Source: Flavobacteriales bacterium
GTDB lineage: Bacteria > Bacteroidota > Bacteroidia > Flavobacteriales_F > PHOS-HE28
Assembly (NCBI GenBank): GCA_019638115.1
Contig: JAHBUK010000001.1
Span: forward strand, 1-64,000
Reading direction: 5' to 3'
Length of the DNA: 64,000 bases
How positions within the stretch are numbered: position 1 is the stretch's first letter; each line of letters begins with the position of its first letter. Below the pieces are notes generated by a model. The model worked only from the letters and a program-made list of their open reading frames with translations, was not told the DNA's origin and made no database searches. The position numbers and the translations under genes are program-made. Shown here one piece after another: positions 17,038 to 25,998 of the stretch.

Positions 17038-17838
17038 ATGGTGCGCGGTAGCCTGCTGGCAAAGCGTTACGCCCCGGAAGTTGAGCGGACCTGGCACCTG
17101 AGCATCCTGATCGGCCAGGGCGTTTCCGCATGGGCCGTGCACGATGCGGAGAATGGCGAACCGGTGGCTTTGGCTTGGAGCACTGAAGACCATTGCCTGG
17201 GCCTGCCCGAAGTGCCCAGCCACCCGCGATCGGTCTCCTTTGTGAGCCTTCCTGAATGGAGCACCTTGGTGCCCGATGGTGCATTGGTGCCCGGCCACGA
17301 GGCGGACCACCTGGCCTTGGTGCATGGCGGCCTGCCTGCCGGGGCACTGCGCGACGAGCCCGTGCGCAGTCTGGGCGCCACCTGCATCTACATGCACGAC
17401 GACCGCACCGAACGGCGCGTGTTGGAGCGCTTCCCCAATGCCCGGGCATTGCCCATGCAGGGCCTTTTGGTGCGCGCCGCACAGGCACGCTGCACCGACC
17501 GACCCGTGCTCCTGCTGCACCGTGGTCTCGACCGCCTCGATATCACGGTCGCCAACCGGGGCAAAGTGCTGCTCAGCAACACCTACCCCGCACGCTCCGG
17601 ACAGGACACCCTCTACTTCGCACTGCTGGCCACCGAAGGCTGCGGACTTGCCGCTACGGAAACGCTGCTCCACGCCGGTGGCACGCACCTGAGCGACGGC
17701 GAGCTTGAACTGCTTGCCCGGTACTTCCACAGCTCCGTGCAGGCTTGTGCGGACAGCTGGACGGAAGACCAACAAGGCAAGGACCTCCGCGTGGACCGTT
17801 GGTTGGGCGCTTTGGAACAGTTCCCATGCGTATCGTAG
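17038..17838 (+). CDS. DUF3822 family protein
   Basis: The start at 17038 (MVRGSLLAKRY) follows the upstream stop by 4 bp and gives 266 residues. The fold appears to be an actin-like/ASKHA-type pair of lobes with segments such as LSILIGQG and RPVLLLHRGLDRLDI. Its position directly before rsmD, with a 13-bp overlap, is the usual Bacteroidota context for DUF3822. Function is unknown; the conserved link to rsmD and coaD is the only clue. Confidence 0.8.
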   Translation: MVRGSLLAKRYAPEVERTWHLSILIGQGVSAWAVHDAENGEPVALAWSTEDHCLGLPEVPSHPRSVSFVSLPEWSTLVPDGALVPGHEADHLALVHGGLPAGALRDEPVRSLGATCIYMHDDRTERRVLERFPNARALPMQGLLVRAAQARCTDRPVLLLHRGLDRLDITVANRGKVLLSNTYPARSGQDTLYFALLATEGCGLAATETLLHAGGTHLSDGELELLARYFHSSVQACADSWTEDQQGKDLRVDRWLGALEQFPCVS

Positions 17839-18386
17839 GTGGCAAATACCGCAACCGGCGGCTCAACCCGCCCGGCGAAATGGCCGCGCGGCCTACCACC
17901 GACTACGCCAAGGAAGGGCTCTTCAACGTGTTGCAGCATGGCCATGCCATTGAAGGGTGCCGCGTACTGGACCTCTTCGCCGGCACCGGCAACATCTCGC
18001 TCGAGTTCCTTTCGCGCGGCGCGGCTTCCGTGCTGTCGGTGGAGCGCGATGCCACCTTGGGCCGCTTCATGACACGCACCGCCACCGAACTGGGCGAACA
18101 AGCCTGGCGCCAGGTGAAGGGCGATGTGTTCGCTTTCCTGAAAAGCCACCGCGGCCGCTACGACATCATCTTTGCCGATCCACCCTTCGACCTGGACGGC
18201 ATCGCCACACTGCCTACCTTGGTCTTCGAGGCCGGCCTGCTGGAACCGGACGGCCTGCTGATCGTGGAGCACTCCGAGCGCATGGACCTGAGCACACTGC
18301 CCGGCTACCAGCGCACACGCAAGTACGGAACCATCCACTTCAGCTTCTTCCAGTTGCCCGCCGAACCCGAAACAAGCGCACCATGA
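17826..18386 (+). CDS. rsmD: 16S rRNA (guanine966-N2)-methyltransferase RsmD
   Basis: The 186-residue protein starts at 17826 (MRIVGGKYRNRRL), inside the end of the DUF3822 gene. The SAM-binding motif is VLDLFAGTGNISLE, and the catalytic motif IV is DPPF, both diagnostic of RsmD/YhhF. It methylates G966 of 16S rRNA during 30S assembly. The end overlaps the coaD start by 4 bp (ATGA), which suggests translational coupling. Confidence 0.93.
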   Translation: MRIVGGKYRNRRLNPPGEMAARPTTDYAKEGLFNVLQHGHAIEGCRVLDLFAGTGNISLEFLSRGAASVLSVERDATLGRFMTRTATELGEQAWRQVKGDVFAFLKSHRGRYDIIFADPPFDLDGIATLPTLVFEAGLLEPDGLLIVEHSERMDLSTLPGYQRTRKYGTIHFSFFQLPAEPETSAP

Positions 18387-18850
18387 GCCAACCCGTCGCT
18401 GTCTTCCCCGGCACCTTCGACCCCATCACCATCGGGCACGTGAGCATCGTGCAGCGCAGCCTTCCCTTGTTCAGCAAGATCTACCTGGGCATGGGCGTGA
18501 ACAACAGCAAGAAAACCATGTTCAGCGTGGAGCAGCGGCTCGCGTGGATGCGCGAGGCCTTTCCCAACGAAACGCGTGTGGAAGCGATCGCCTTTGAGGG
18601 CTTGACGGTGGAGCTGTGCCGCAAGGTGGGTGCTACGTACATCCTGCGCGGCATCCGCAACAGCACGGACCACGGCTTCGAGCGCAGCATAGCCCTGATG
18701 AACCGCGAACTGGGCAAGGTGGAGACCATCTTCCTGCCATCGGCACCGGAACATGCGCACATCAGCAGCACCATCGTTCGGGAGTTGCTGGCCAATAAGG
18801 CCGACGTGCGTGCGTTCGTGCCCATGCACCTTTCGCCCTCCGGCCTATGA
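18383..18850 (+). CDS. coaD: Phosphopantetheine adenylyltransferase
   Basis: This 155-residue enzyme makes dephospho-CoA from 4'-phosphopantetheine and ATP. The nucleotidyltransferase signature is GTFDPITIGHVSIV at the N-terminus, and the ATP-binding end is ISSTIVREL. Start and stop both overlap neighbours by 4 bp (rsmD before, the thioredoxin-fold gene after), which places it in the middle of a tight operon. It supplies the CoA that the nearby PPTase uses, though the two are not in one operon. Confidence 0.95.
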   Translation: MSQPVAVFPGTFDPITIGHVSIVQRSLPLFSKIYLGMGVNNSKKTMFSVEQRLAWMREAFPNETRVEAIAFEGLTVELCRKVGATYILRGIRNSTDHGFERSIALMNRELGKVETIFLPSAPEHAHISSTIVRELLANKADVRAFVPMHLSPSGL

Positions 18851-20349
18851 GACCGCTGCTTACCGCCTGCCTGCTCCTCTTGTTCGGCACCAGCCATGCC
18901 GGGGAGTTCAAGCTCCGCGTGGCCGCACCCGAATACCCCGACCAGGCCATCCTGCTCTACCGCTACGACGACCTGCTCACCCTGCGTACCATCCGCTTGG
19001 GCCGCGAACTGCCCACGGCCGATGGCAGCGTGCTCTTTACCGGCACGGTGGAAGGCACAGGCAAATTCCAGTTGCGGGTGGGCGATGTGTTCGCCGACCT
19101 CTATATGCGACCAGGCAATGTGCTGGACGTGACCTTCTTGCAACCCGAGCGCGGCACGCCCCGAAGCCTGAGCGGTACCACCCGTACCAACATCGTCTTC
19201 AGCGACCTGGAGCCGCTGGACATCAATGCCCTGTTGAGCGACCTGAACGAGAAACTGGACGACGTGCTGCTGGAGGACTTGGCCACCGATCGGATCGCAG
19301 GCATGCAGGCCGCTGGTATTGTGCGCCGCAATGCGGATGTGGACACCACGCGGACCGATCGCCCCCCTACCCTCTTTCTCACGCCCGACCTTTCCGCAGA
19401 GCGGGTGGACAGCCTGGAGCGCATGCTGCTGAACTACTACCGGGGCATCAACGACCCGTGGTTCTTCCATTACCTGGAATACGGCGTTGCAGGCCTGAAG
19501 CACGGGCCACGCATAAACGAACGCGAGTTGTACGACCGGCACGTGAAGGCGCGCGACATCGCGTACGACGACCCCGAGCAGATGCGCTTCATCCGAAGCT
19601 TCTTCGCGGAACACCTGGCGGCCTACCTGCACCGCTACCACGAAGCCGACCTGAAGCGCGTGATGCAGGAAGGCTCCTGGACCAGGCTCAAGGAGATCTC
19701 CGCCCGGCACGACTTCCTGAAGGACAATGAGCGCCTGAACGAACTGGTGCTGCTCGACCAACTGTACCTGAACCAGAACAGCAAGTTGCTGGTGCGCAGC
19801 GAAGTGCTGAACATGCTTGCCGTTGCGGGCAAGGCCACCACCTATCCGGAGCACCGCACGATGGTGAACAACATGCTGTGGGACCTCACCGCCATGAAGC
19901 CGGGAACCGAACTGCCCGCCATGCGCCTGGTGGCCACCAACGGCCGACCGGTGGACCTGGACAGCCTGCTGAACGGGCCGGTGTGCCTGTTCTTCACGGC
20001 ATCGTGGTGCACCTACTGCGAGCTGGAAGTGGCGGGCATGGAGAAGTTGCAGAAGGAATACAAGGACGTGCTGCCGATCATCGCCATCAGCCTGGACCGC
20101 TCCATGGAGGAGTTGGAGCGCTACCGCAAACTGCACCCCGGCCAGCAATTCACCTGGCTGTTCGCGTTGGATGAGCTGGCCGTGCGCGAGGACCTGCGCA
20201 TGCGCAGCCTGCCCACCGTGCTACTGTTGAACGACCGGACGCTCGCGCATTCGCCGGCACCGCTACCGAGCACGGGCCTGGGCGCGCACTTCCACAGCAC
20301 CAGGGTGTCCATGCAACAGCAGGAAAAGCTGAAGGTCTGGGACGACTGA
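18847..20349 (+). CDS. Periplasmic thioredoxin-fold (TlpA-like) protein with a long N-terminal domain
   Basis: The 500-residue protein begins with a signal peptide (RPLLTACLLLLFGTSHAG) and ends with a thioredoxin fold (about 355-480) that has the redox pair CTYC in FFTASWCTYCE. The long middle (about 30-340) is of the type found in Bacteroidota TlpA/DUF-fused disulfide reductases, with no recognised catalytic motif. It probably reduces or isomerises disulfides in the periplasm. The start overlaps coaD by 4 bp. Confidence 0.85.
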   Translation: MRPLLTACLLLLFGTSHAGEFKLRVAAPEYPDQAILLYRYDDLLTLRTIRLGRELPTADGSVLFTGTVEGTGKFQLRVGDVFADLYMRPGNVLDVTFLQPERGTPRSLSGTTRTNIVFSDLEPLDINALLSDLNEKLDDVLLEDLATDRIAGMQAAGIVRRNADVDTTRTDRPPTLFLTPDLSAERVDSLERMLLNYYRGINDPWFFHYLEYGVAGLKHGPRINERELYDRHVKARDIAYDDPEQMRFIRSFFAEHLAAYLHRYHEADLKRVMQEGSWTRLKEISARHDFLKDNERLNELVLLDQLYLNQNSKLLVRSEVLNMLAVAGKATTYPEHRTMVNNMLWDLTAMKPGTELPAMRLVATNGRPVDLDSLLNGPVCLFFTASWCTYCELEVAGMEKLQKEYKDVLPIIAISLDRSMEELERYRKLHPGQQFTWLFALDELAVREDLRMRSLPTVLLLNDRTLAHSPAPLPSTGLGAHFHSTRVSMQQQEKLKVWDD

Positions 20350-20368
20350 GCCCTCACCCTGCCGGTGA

Positions 20369-20998
20369 TCAGCGGGGCAAGCCCAACCAAGCCTCGAACA
20401 CCGGGAGCAGGGACGGATACGTGTCGTCCATCATTGCCCGGGCATCCTTGCGCTCGCACCAGCGCACCTCCTCGATGTCCTCCTCCGTTTGCGGTGAGAG
20501 TTCCTCCGAGGCATCACCTTGCATGAGGAACCAGTCCGTGCGCTTGAGGTGCTGGCGGCCTTTGCGTTCGTAGGTGTGCCAGGTCTGCGCCAACGGTCTT
20601 ATGAGCTGAAGCTCCTGCAGGCCGCATTCCTCACGCACTTCGCGGAGCGCGGCATCGGGTATGTGCTCTTTGCGCTCCACCTTGCCTTTGGGCAGGTCCC
20701 ACCGTCCCAGCCGCTTGATCACCAGCAAGCTGCCGTGGGCATCGAGCACCACGCCACCTGCGGCCTGTACGAACTCGAAGCGCGCACTGAAGCGACGCCA
20801 CAGGTCCTGCACATCTTGGGAAAAGAGCCAAAGCGACCGTGCCGTAGTGCTTGCTCCGAATGTTCCCAAGGCCACTGCCATGAGCTCATCCGAATTGGCA
20901 GGCGACACATGTGCACCTTGGCATTCCGACCCTTCCGGCGGCGCGTCAGCGATCACCACAAGCCTGCCCTCCATGTAAACATCATACCTTCGCTGCAT
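20369..20998 (-). CDS. NUDIX hydrolase
   Basis: The NUDIX box is complete: GKVERKEHIPDAALREVREE followed by CGL. I start at the ATG at 20998 (MQRRYDVYMEG), giving 209 residues; an alternative ATG lies at 20974. An N-terminal domain of about 65 residues precedes the NUDIX fold. The substrate is not predictable, beyond a nucleoside diphosphate linked to X. The start codon lies on the opposite strand of the pyrE start within one CATG tetramer. Confidence 0.88.
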   Translation of the reverse strand: MQRRYDVYMEGRLVVIADAPPEGSECQGAHVSPANSDELMAVALGTFGASTTARSLWLFSQDVQDLWRRFSARFEFVQAAGGVVLDAHGSLLVIKRLGRWDLPKGKVERKEHIPDAALREVREECGLQELQLIRPLAQTWHTYERKGRQHLKRTDWFLMQGDASEELSPQTEEDIEEVRWCERKDARAMMDDTYPSLLPVFEAWLGLPR

Positions 20999-21650
20999 GC
21001 CACCAAGCCTTGATCCGGCGCTGAAGATCGCAGAATTTCTGCTGCAGATCAAAGCCATCAAATTGAGCCCGAAAAAGCCCTTCACCTGGGCCTCGGGTTG
21101 GAAGAGCCCCATCTACTGCGACAACCGCAAAACACTCTCCTACCCACCTGTACGGACCTACATCCGCCAGCAGTTCGTACACATCATCAACAGCGAGTAC
21201 GGACGACCGGACATGATCGCCGGGGTGGCCACGGGCGGCATCGCACACGGCGCCTTGGTGGCGCATGACCTGGGCCTGCCCTTCATCTATGTGCGCAGCG
21301 ATGCAAAAGGCCACGGCTTGGGCAACCAAGTGGAAGGTGACCTTACCGTGGGCCGCAGCGTGGTGGTGGTGGAGGACCTGGTAAGCACCGGCAAAAGCAG
21401 CCTGAACGCCGTGCAAGCATTGCGCGATGCGGGCTGCGAAGTGAAAGGCATGGTCAGCATCTTCACCTATGGTTTCGATGAAGCCGCCAAAGCCTTCGCC
21501 AAGGAGAAAGTGAAGCTCCACTCGCTCACCAACTACAGCACCCTGCTGGACCAAGCCCTGCGCAGCAATTACATCACCGAAAAGGACCTGGCGCCGCTGA
21601 ACGAGTGGCGGAAGGATCCGGCGGGGTGGGGTGTGGGGAGTAAGGTGTGA
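20997..21650 (+). CDS. pyrE: Orotate phosphoribosyltransferase
   Basis: The 217-residue enzyme joins orotate and PRPP to make OMP in pyrimidine synthesis. The PRPP-binding motif VVVVEDLVSTGKSS and the loop KGHGLGNQVEG are clear, as is the N-terminal FTWASGWKSPIYCDNR. The last residues (AGWGVGSKV) lead straight into a heptamer repeat array. An SRPBCC protein follows, a common partner of pyrE in Bacteroidota. Confidence 0.95.
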   Translation: MPPSLDPALKIAEFLLQIKAIKLSPKKPFTWASGWKSPIYCDNRKTLSYPPVRTYIRQQFVHIINSEYGRPDMIAGVATGGIAHGALVAHDLGLPFIYVRSDAKGHGLGNQVEGDLTVGRSVVVVEDLVSTGKSSLNAVQALRDAGCEVKGMVSIFTYGFDEAAKAFAKEKVKLHSLTNYSTLLDQALRSNYITEKDLAPLNEWRKDPAGWGVGSKV

Positions 21651-21652
21651 GT

Positions 21653-21751
21653 TGAGTAGTTGGCAGTTGAGTAGTTGGCAGTTGAGCAGTTGGCAGTTGG
21701 CAGTTGGCAGTTGGCAGTTGGCAGTTGAGTAGTTGGTAGTTGGCAGTCAGC
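21653..21751. repeat. Tandem heptamer array (agttggc / agttgagt)
   Basis: About 100 bp made of ttggcag and ttgagta units fills the gap between pyrE and the SRPBCC gene. It is one of several simple arrays in this window. It contains no gene and no obvious stem. Confidence 0.9.
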
Positions 21752-21766
21752 CGTATCCATTCACCC

Positions 21767-22168
21767 ATGACGAACATCCAGAGCAAACAGGTCACCATCG
21801 CCAAGCCTGCGCAGGAGCTTTACACCTTCCTGCAGGACATGAACAACTTCGAGCAGCTGCTGCCCTTGGGCCGCATCAGCGAGTGGACCAGCGATGGGCG
21901 CTCCTGCTCGTTCAAGGTGCAGGGGGCGGCCACCATCGGTCTGGAATTGCTGGACGGTGATGCGCCATCCCTGGTGCGCATGAAAGCCACCGAACGCAGC
22001 CCCTTCCCCTTCACGCTGGACGCACACCTGAAGGAGGACAACGGCAGCACCACCGCATGGATGGATTTCAACGGCGACATCAACCCCTTCATCAAGATGA
22101 TGGTGGAGAAACCGCTGAAGAACCTCTTCGACCACATCGCGGACAGGATGGTGAAGATCCACGGGTAG
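21767..22168 (+). CDS. SRPBCC (START-like) family protein
   Basis: The start at 21767 (MTNIQSKQVTIAKPAQ) excludes the upstream array and gives 133 residues. The pattern fits the hydrophobic-ligand SRPBCC fold: an early FLQDMNNFEQLLP helix, beta strands around ISEWTSDGRSCSF, and a long C-terminal helix PLKNLFDHIADRMVK. Ligand and role are unknown. It follows pyrE and may be co-transcribed with it. Confidence 0.8.
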   Translation: MTNIQSKQVTIAKPAQELYTFLQDMNNFEQLLPLGRISEWTSDGRSCSFKVQGAATIGLELLDGDAPSLVRMKATERSPFPFTLDAHLKEDNGSTTAWMDFNGDINPFIKMMVEKPLKNLFDHIADRMVKIHG

Positions 22169-22273
22169 ATCATGAGCGCATGTGACCATCTGGTCATTTG
22201 CTCATGTTCGTGAGGCGCTTGTCGGTGAGGACCTTACACTTGGCGCATTGCTGCTTCGCGTATCTTTCCGATC

Positions 22274-22777
22274 ATGGTCAAGGCACCACATCTTCACCTG
22301 CTTCTTGGTCTAGCGATAGCTGTGCTGATGAGTTGCCGAAAGGATCCGATGGTGCCATGGTCGGGAATGCCGCGCATGACTTACATCGAACTGGCGGTTG
22401 ATTCAGCCTGTGTGCAAGCCCCTAACGTGTTCACACCCGATGGAGACGGGATCAACGACTCTTTTTACGTGCTGGCGCGCAACATCGCCGAGATCGAGGT
22501 GCGGATACTCGATGTCAACCTCCAGTTGGTCATGGCCTTTGATGATACACGAACGCAGTGGGCCGGTAGCCAGCCTTCCGGGTTTGGACCATTCACCGTG
22601 CAGGTACAGGCGGTGACCACCTCCGGCATTACGCTCACGGGCCAAGCACCGTTGACCATCCTCGGCTATGGCGATAACCCCTGCCTGAGCTACGATGGCA
22701 CGCCCGTATGCGGGGATCAACTGGACCCGCGGCTTTGTGGTCCGGTGTATGACACCAACGAGGTGTTCTGTCCTTGA
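22274..22777 (+). CDS. Lipoprotein with gliding-motility/CHU_C-like domain
   Basis: The 167-residue protein has a lipoprotein signal with the lipobox LMSC and then APNVFTPDGDGINDSF. That motif marks the gliding-motility-associated (type B T9SS, CHU_C-like) domain; usually it is C-terminal in large secreted proteins, but here it makes up most of a small lipoprotein. The C-terminal tail has five cysteines (PCLSYDGTPVCGDQ), which suggests disulfides. Function is unknown. Confidence 0.7.
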   Translation: MVKAPHLHLLLGLAIAVLMSCRKDPMVPWSGMPRMTYIELAVDSACVQAPNVFTPDGDGINDSFYVLARNIAEIEVRILDVNLQLVMAFDDTRTQWAGSQPSGFGPFTVQVQAVTTSGITLTGQAPLTILGYGDNPCLSYDGTPVCGDQLDPRLCGPVYDTNEVFCP

Positions 22778-22851
22778 GGCGGCTCCGTTCCTTTTCTCCG
22801 GGGACCGTCCTATCATGCCACTGGTATCAGCAGCGGTATATTTGATGCATC

Positions 22852-23058
22852 ATGAAAGTCCTGCTCGACATCAAGGATGACAAGGCCCAGTTCTTCCTGG
22901 ACCTCTTGAAGGACCTCTCGTTCGTGAAGGCCACTCCATTGGACGCCGATCGCTTCCGCATCCTCACGGAATGGCAGGAGGCCATGCAGGAAGTGGCGCG
23001 CATCAAGGCCGGCAAGAAACGCGGAAGGCCCATCCAAGCACTGCTCGATGAGCTTTGA
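22852..23058 (+). CDS. Putative antitoxin of a type II toxin-antitoxin pair
   Basis: This 68-residue protein (MKVLLDIKDDKAQF) ends with a basic tail (AGKKRGRPIQALLDEL). Its end overlaps the start of the RelE-like gene by 11 bp. Small size, order and overlap fit an antitoxin. I see no clear DNA-binding fold, so the call rests mainly on context. Confidence 0.75.
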   Translation: MKVLLDIKDDKAQFFLDLLKDLSFVKATPLDADRFRILTEWQEAMQEVARIKAGKKRGRPIQALLDEL

Positions 23059-23374
23059 GGTCCGGACCATTGCGGTGTTCGACCGCAACACGATGCGGCT
23101 GGCCAAGAAATACCGCTCATTGAAAAAGGACATAGCTGCCCTTGCCGTATCGCTGGCCGAAAACCCCAAGCAGGGAACACCCATAGGTGGTGGCTGTTAC
23201 AAGATCCGGTTATCAGTAGGCAGCAAGGGTAAGGGCAAGAGCGGCGGAACGCGTGTGATCACGTATGTCGCTGTGGTGGATGACCTCGTCTACCTGCTGA
23301 CCATCTATGACAAGTCCGAGCAGGAGACCATCTCCAACCAGGAGTTGCTGTTGCTTCGAAAGATGATCCCCTGA
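23048..23374 (+). CDS. RelE/ParE-family toxin
   Basis: The 108-residue protein has the RelE-like layout: helical hairpin RLAKKYRSLKKDIAAL, then GGGCYKIRLSVGSKGKGKSGGTR and strands VITYVAVV and VYLLTIYDKSEQ. That KIRLS...KGKSGGxR pattern is typical of the plasmid-stabilisation/RelE group that cleaves mRNA. It is translationally coupled to the upstream antitoxin. Whether the pair is active is unknown. Confidence 0.85.
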   Translation: MSFEVRTIAVFDRNTMRLAKKYRSLKKDIAALAVSLAENPKQGTPIGGGCYKIRLSVGSKGKGKSGGTRVITYVAVVDDLVYLLTIYDKSEQETISNQELLLLRKMIP

Positions 23375-23383
23375 TCCAAAGCC

Positions 23384-25207
23384 ATGGCATCCCGAAGGAA
23401 CCGCCGTAACGACGACGACGCGAAACCCGCGAAGCTGAGCAAGAGCACCTTGCGCAAGTTCTTCCGGCTGTTCCGCTACCTGCGGCCCTATCGCGTGCCC
23501 TTCTCGTTGGGCATGCTTCTTCTGCTGGGCACCAGCCTGCTCAGCATGGTGTTCCCCGGCTTGATGGGCAAGCTGGTGGACGCCACAAAAGGTGAGCTGC
23601 CCACGGATGCCGAAGCACTGCTCGACCTGGGCAACATCGATTCCGTGGCGCTGCTGCTGGTGGGTGTGTTCGCGCTGCAGGCCCTGCTGGGCTTCGGGCG
23701 CATCTACCTCTTCTCCTACGTCACCGAACACATGCTGGCGCGCTTGCGGCAGGACACCTACGAGCACCTGCTGAAGCTGCCGATGACCTTCTTCGCCACG
23801 CGACGTGTGGGTGAATTGAACAGCCGCATCAGCGCCGATGTGGCCCTGCTGCAGGACACCTTCACCACCACGCTCGCCGAGTTGGTGCGGCAACTCATCA
23901 TCATCACCGTGGGCTTGGTGTTGCTCACCACGCTTTCGCCACAGCTCACACTCACCATGCTCGCCTCCATCCCCGTGGTGGCCATCGTGGCCGTGGTCTT
24001 CGGGCGTTTCATCCAGAAGCTGAGCAAACAGGTGCAGGACCGCATCGCCGACACCAACGTGGTGGTGGATGAAACGCTGCAAGGCATCCAGAGCGTGAAG
24101 GCCTTCGCAAACGAGGCCTGGGAAGCGCTGCGCTACAACAAGGCCGTTACCGCCGCACGCGGACTGGCCATGAAGGGTGCGCGCTGGCGGGGGGCCTTCG
24201 TGTCGTTCATCATCCTGTGCATGTTCGGCGCCATCGTGCTGGTGATCTGGCGCGGCATGCACCTGAAGGAGGAAGGCGTGCTCAGCACCGGCGAGTTGTT
24301 CACCTTCATCATGTACACCGTGTTCATCGGTGCCAGCATCGGCAGCATCCCGGAGTACGTTACGCAGATGCTGAAGGCCATCGGTGCCACCGAACGCTTG
24401 ATGGACATCCACGACGAAGCGGCCGAGACCATCAGCCTGGCACCCAAGGGCGACGCGCTCCAGCTCCAAGGTCGCATCACCTTCCGCAACGTTTCCTTCC
24501 ACTACGCATCACGCCCGGACATGCCGGTGCTACGCGATGTGAGTTTCACCGCGGAGCCGGGGCAGCGCATCGCACTGGTAGGCCCCAGCGGCGCAGGCAA
24601 AAGCACCATCGCATCATTGGTGCTGCGCTTTTACGACCCGGTGGAAGGCAGCCTGCTCATCGACGATCGGGAAGCGAGTTCCTACCCGCTCACCGCACTG
24701 CGCGACCGCATGGCGATCGTGCCGCAGGAAGTGATCCTCTTCGGAGGTAGCATCCGCGAGAACATCGCTTACGGCGATCCCAAAGCCTCGCAGGAAATGA
24801 TCGAAGCCGCAGCACGCAAAGCCAACGCGCATGCCTTCATCAGCACCTTCCCCGAAGGCTATGACACCGTGGTGGGTGAACGTGGTGTGCAACTCAGCGG
24901 CGGTCAGCGCCAGCGCATTGCCATTGCCCGCGCCGTGCTGAAGGACCCCGCCATCCTGATCCTGGACGAAGCCACCAGCGCGCTGGACAGTGAAAGCGAA
25001 CGGCTGGTGCAGGACGCTTTGGACGAGTTGATGAAAGGCCGCACGAGCATCGTGATCGCGCACCGCTTAAGCACCGTGCGCGATGCGGATAAGATCCTGG
25101 TGCTTGACAAAGGAACGATCGTGGAGAGCGGAACGCACGAGGAGCTGATCGCGGACAGCGCGGGGCTGTATCATAGCTTGAGCAGGTTGCAATTAAGCGA
25201 AGGGTGA
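23384..25207 (+). CDS. MsbA-like ABC exporter (fused TM and ATPase domains)
   Basis: The 607-residue half-transporter has a six-helix type I exporter domain (about 40-340) and an ATPase domain (about 365-600). Walker A is GPSGAGKST, the signature is LSGGQRQRIAIAR, Walker B is ILILDEATSALD, and the H-loop is IVIAHRLSTV. It acts as a homodimer in the inner membrane, exporting lipid or drug. It starts 10 bp after the toxin stop. Confidence 0.9.
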   Translation: MASRRNRRNDDDAKPAKLSKSTLRKFFRLFRYLRPYRVPFSLGMLLLLGTSLLSMVFPGLMGKLVDATKGELPTDAEALLDLGNIDSVALLLVGVFALQALLGFGRIYLFSYVTEHMLARLRQDTYEHLLKLPMTFFATRRVGELNSRISADVALLQDTFTTTLAELVRQLIIITVGLVLLTTLSPQLTLTMLASIPVVAIVAVVFGRFIQKLSKQVQDRIADTNVVVDETLQGIQSVKAFANEAWEALRYNKAVTAARGLAMKGARWRGAFVSFIILCMFGAIVLVIWRGMHLKEEGVLSTGELFTFIMYTVFIGASIGSIPEYVTQMLKAIGATERLMDIHDEAAETISLAPKGDALQLQGRITFRNVSFHYASRPDMPVLRDVSFTAEPGQRIALVGPSGAGKSTIASLVLRFYDPVEGSLLIDDREASSYPLTALRDRMAIVPQEVILFGGSIRENIAYGDPKASQEMIEAAARKANAHAFISTFPEGYDTVVGERGVQLSGGQRQRIAIARAVLKDPAILILDEATSALDSESERLVQDALDELMKGRTSIVIAHRLSTVRDADKILVLDKGTIVESGTHEELIADSAGLYHSLSRLQLSEG

Positions 25208-25289
25208 GATGTGATGTGTTATTTGTGAGGTGTGAGGTCGGGTGCCCATTCACACCCCGATATGCATCGGGTCACAACTCACACCTTGA

Positions 25290-25898
25290 TCACAGCTCCA
25301 CCTCCACCACTTTCTTCGTCGCAAAGAACTCCTCCTCGAAGAACTCGCTGAGCTCGTGGACGCGGTACTGCTGCTTCAACGGCAACAGCTCATCGGCCAG
25401 CTCGCCGCCCTTCAAGTAGTAGAGCTTACCCTGCCCTTTCGGCGTCAAGTGCTTGGTCATGCGCAGGAACTCGGGCAGCGTGGTCACTGCGCGGCTTACC
25501 ATGAAGTCATAGCGCTGCTTATGGTCCTCGCTGCGTACTTGTTCGGCGCTGCAGTTGGTGAGGCCAAGGCCTTCGATCACGCCTTGCACGGCCATGATCT
25601 TCTTGCCGATACCATCGATGCCGTGGAAAGTGCTGTCCGGGAACATAATCGCCAAGGGAACCAAGGGGAAACCGCCGCCGGTGCCCACGTCCACGATGCG
25701 TGCCCCCTTCTTGAACTGCACCACTTTGGCGATGCCGAGCGAATGCAGGATGTGCCGCTCGTAAAGGTGCTCGAAGTCCTTGCGCGAGATGAGGTTCACG
25801 CGCTCGTTCCAATGCGCATAGAGCTCGCCGAGCTTGGAGAAGCGCTCGCGCTGAAGGGCGGTGAGCTCGGGGAAATAGTTGAGCAGTATCTCCATCAT
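25290..25898 (-). CDS. rsmG: 16S rRNA (guanine527-N7)-methyltransferase RsmG
   Basis: The 202-residue protein (MMEILLNYFPELTA) has the GidB/RsmG pattern NERVNLISRKDFEHLYERH and the SAM site IVDVGTGGGFPLVPLA. It methylates G527 of 16S rRNA. Two adjacent ATGs (25898, 25895) are possible starts. It converges with the ABC exporter gene across an 82-bp gap that contains a short inverted repeat. Confidence 0.94.
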   Translation of the reverse strand: MMEILLNYFPELTALQRERFSKLGELYAHWNERVNLISRKDFEHLYERHILHSLGIAKVVQFKKGARIVDVGTGGGFPLVPLAIMFPDSTFHGIDGIGKKIMAVQGVIEGLGLTNCSAEQVRSEDHKQRYDFMVSRAVTTLPEFLRMTKHLTPKGQGKLYYLKGGELADELLPLKQQYRVHELSEFFEEEFFATKKVVEVEL

Positions 25899-25928
25899 TT
25901 CCAGGTGCAGATCAATGTGGAAATGAGA

Positions 25929-25974
25929 AAATGTGAAGATGTGGCCCGACCGATGCGATCACATCTTCACATTT
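25929..25974. repeat. 15-bp perfect inverted repeat between sigma factor and rsmG
   Basis: The arms aaatgtgaagatgtg (25929-25943) and cacatcttcacattt (25960-25974) are perfect complements with a 16-base loop. Further gtggaaatg/catttccac copies flank them. It could end the sigma-factor transcript, but it lacks a T-run and looks like one of the local repeat families. Confidence 0.8.
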
Positions 25975-25998
25975 CCACATCCCCTGCATTTCCACATC

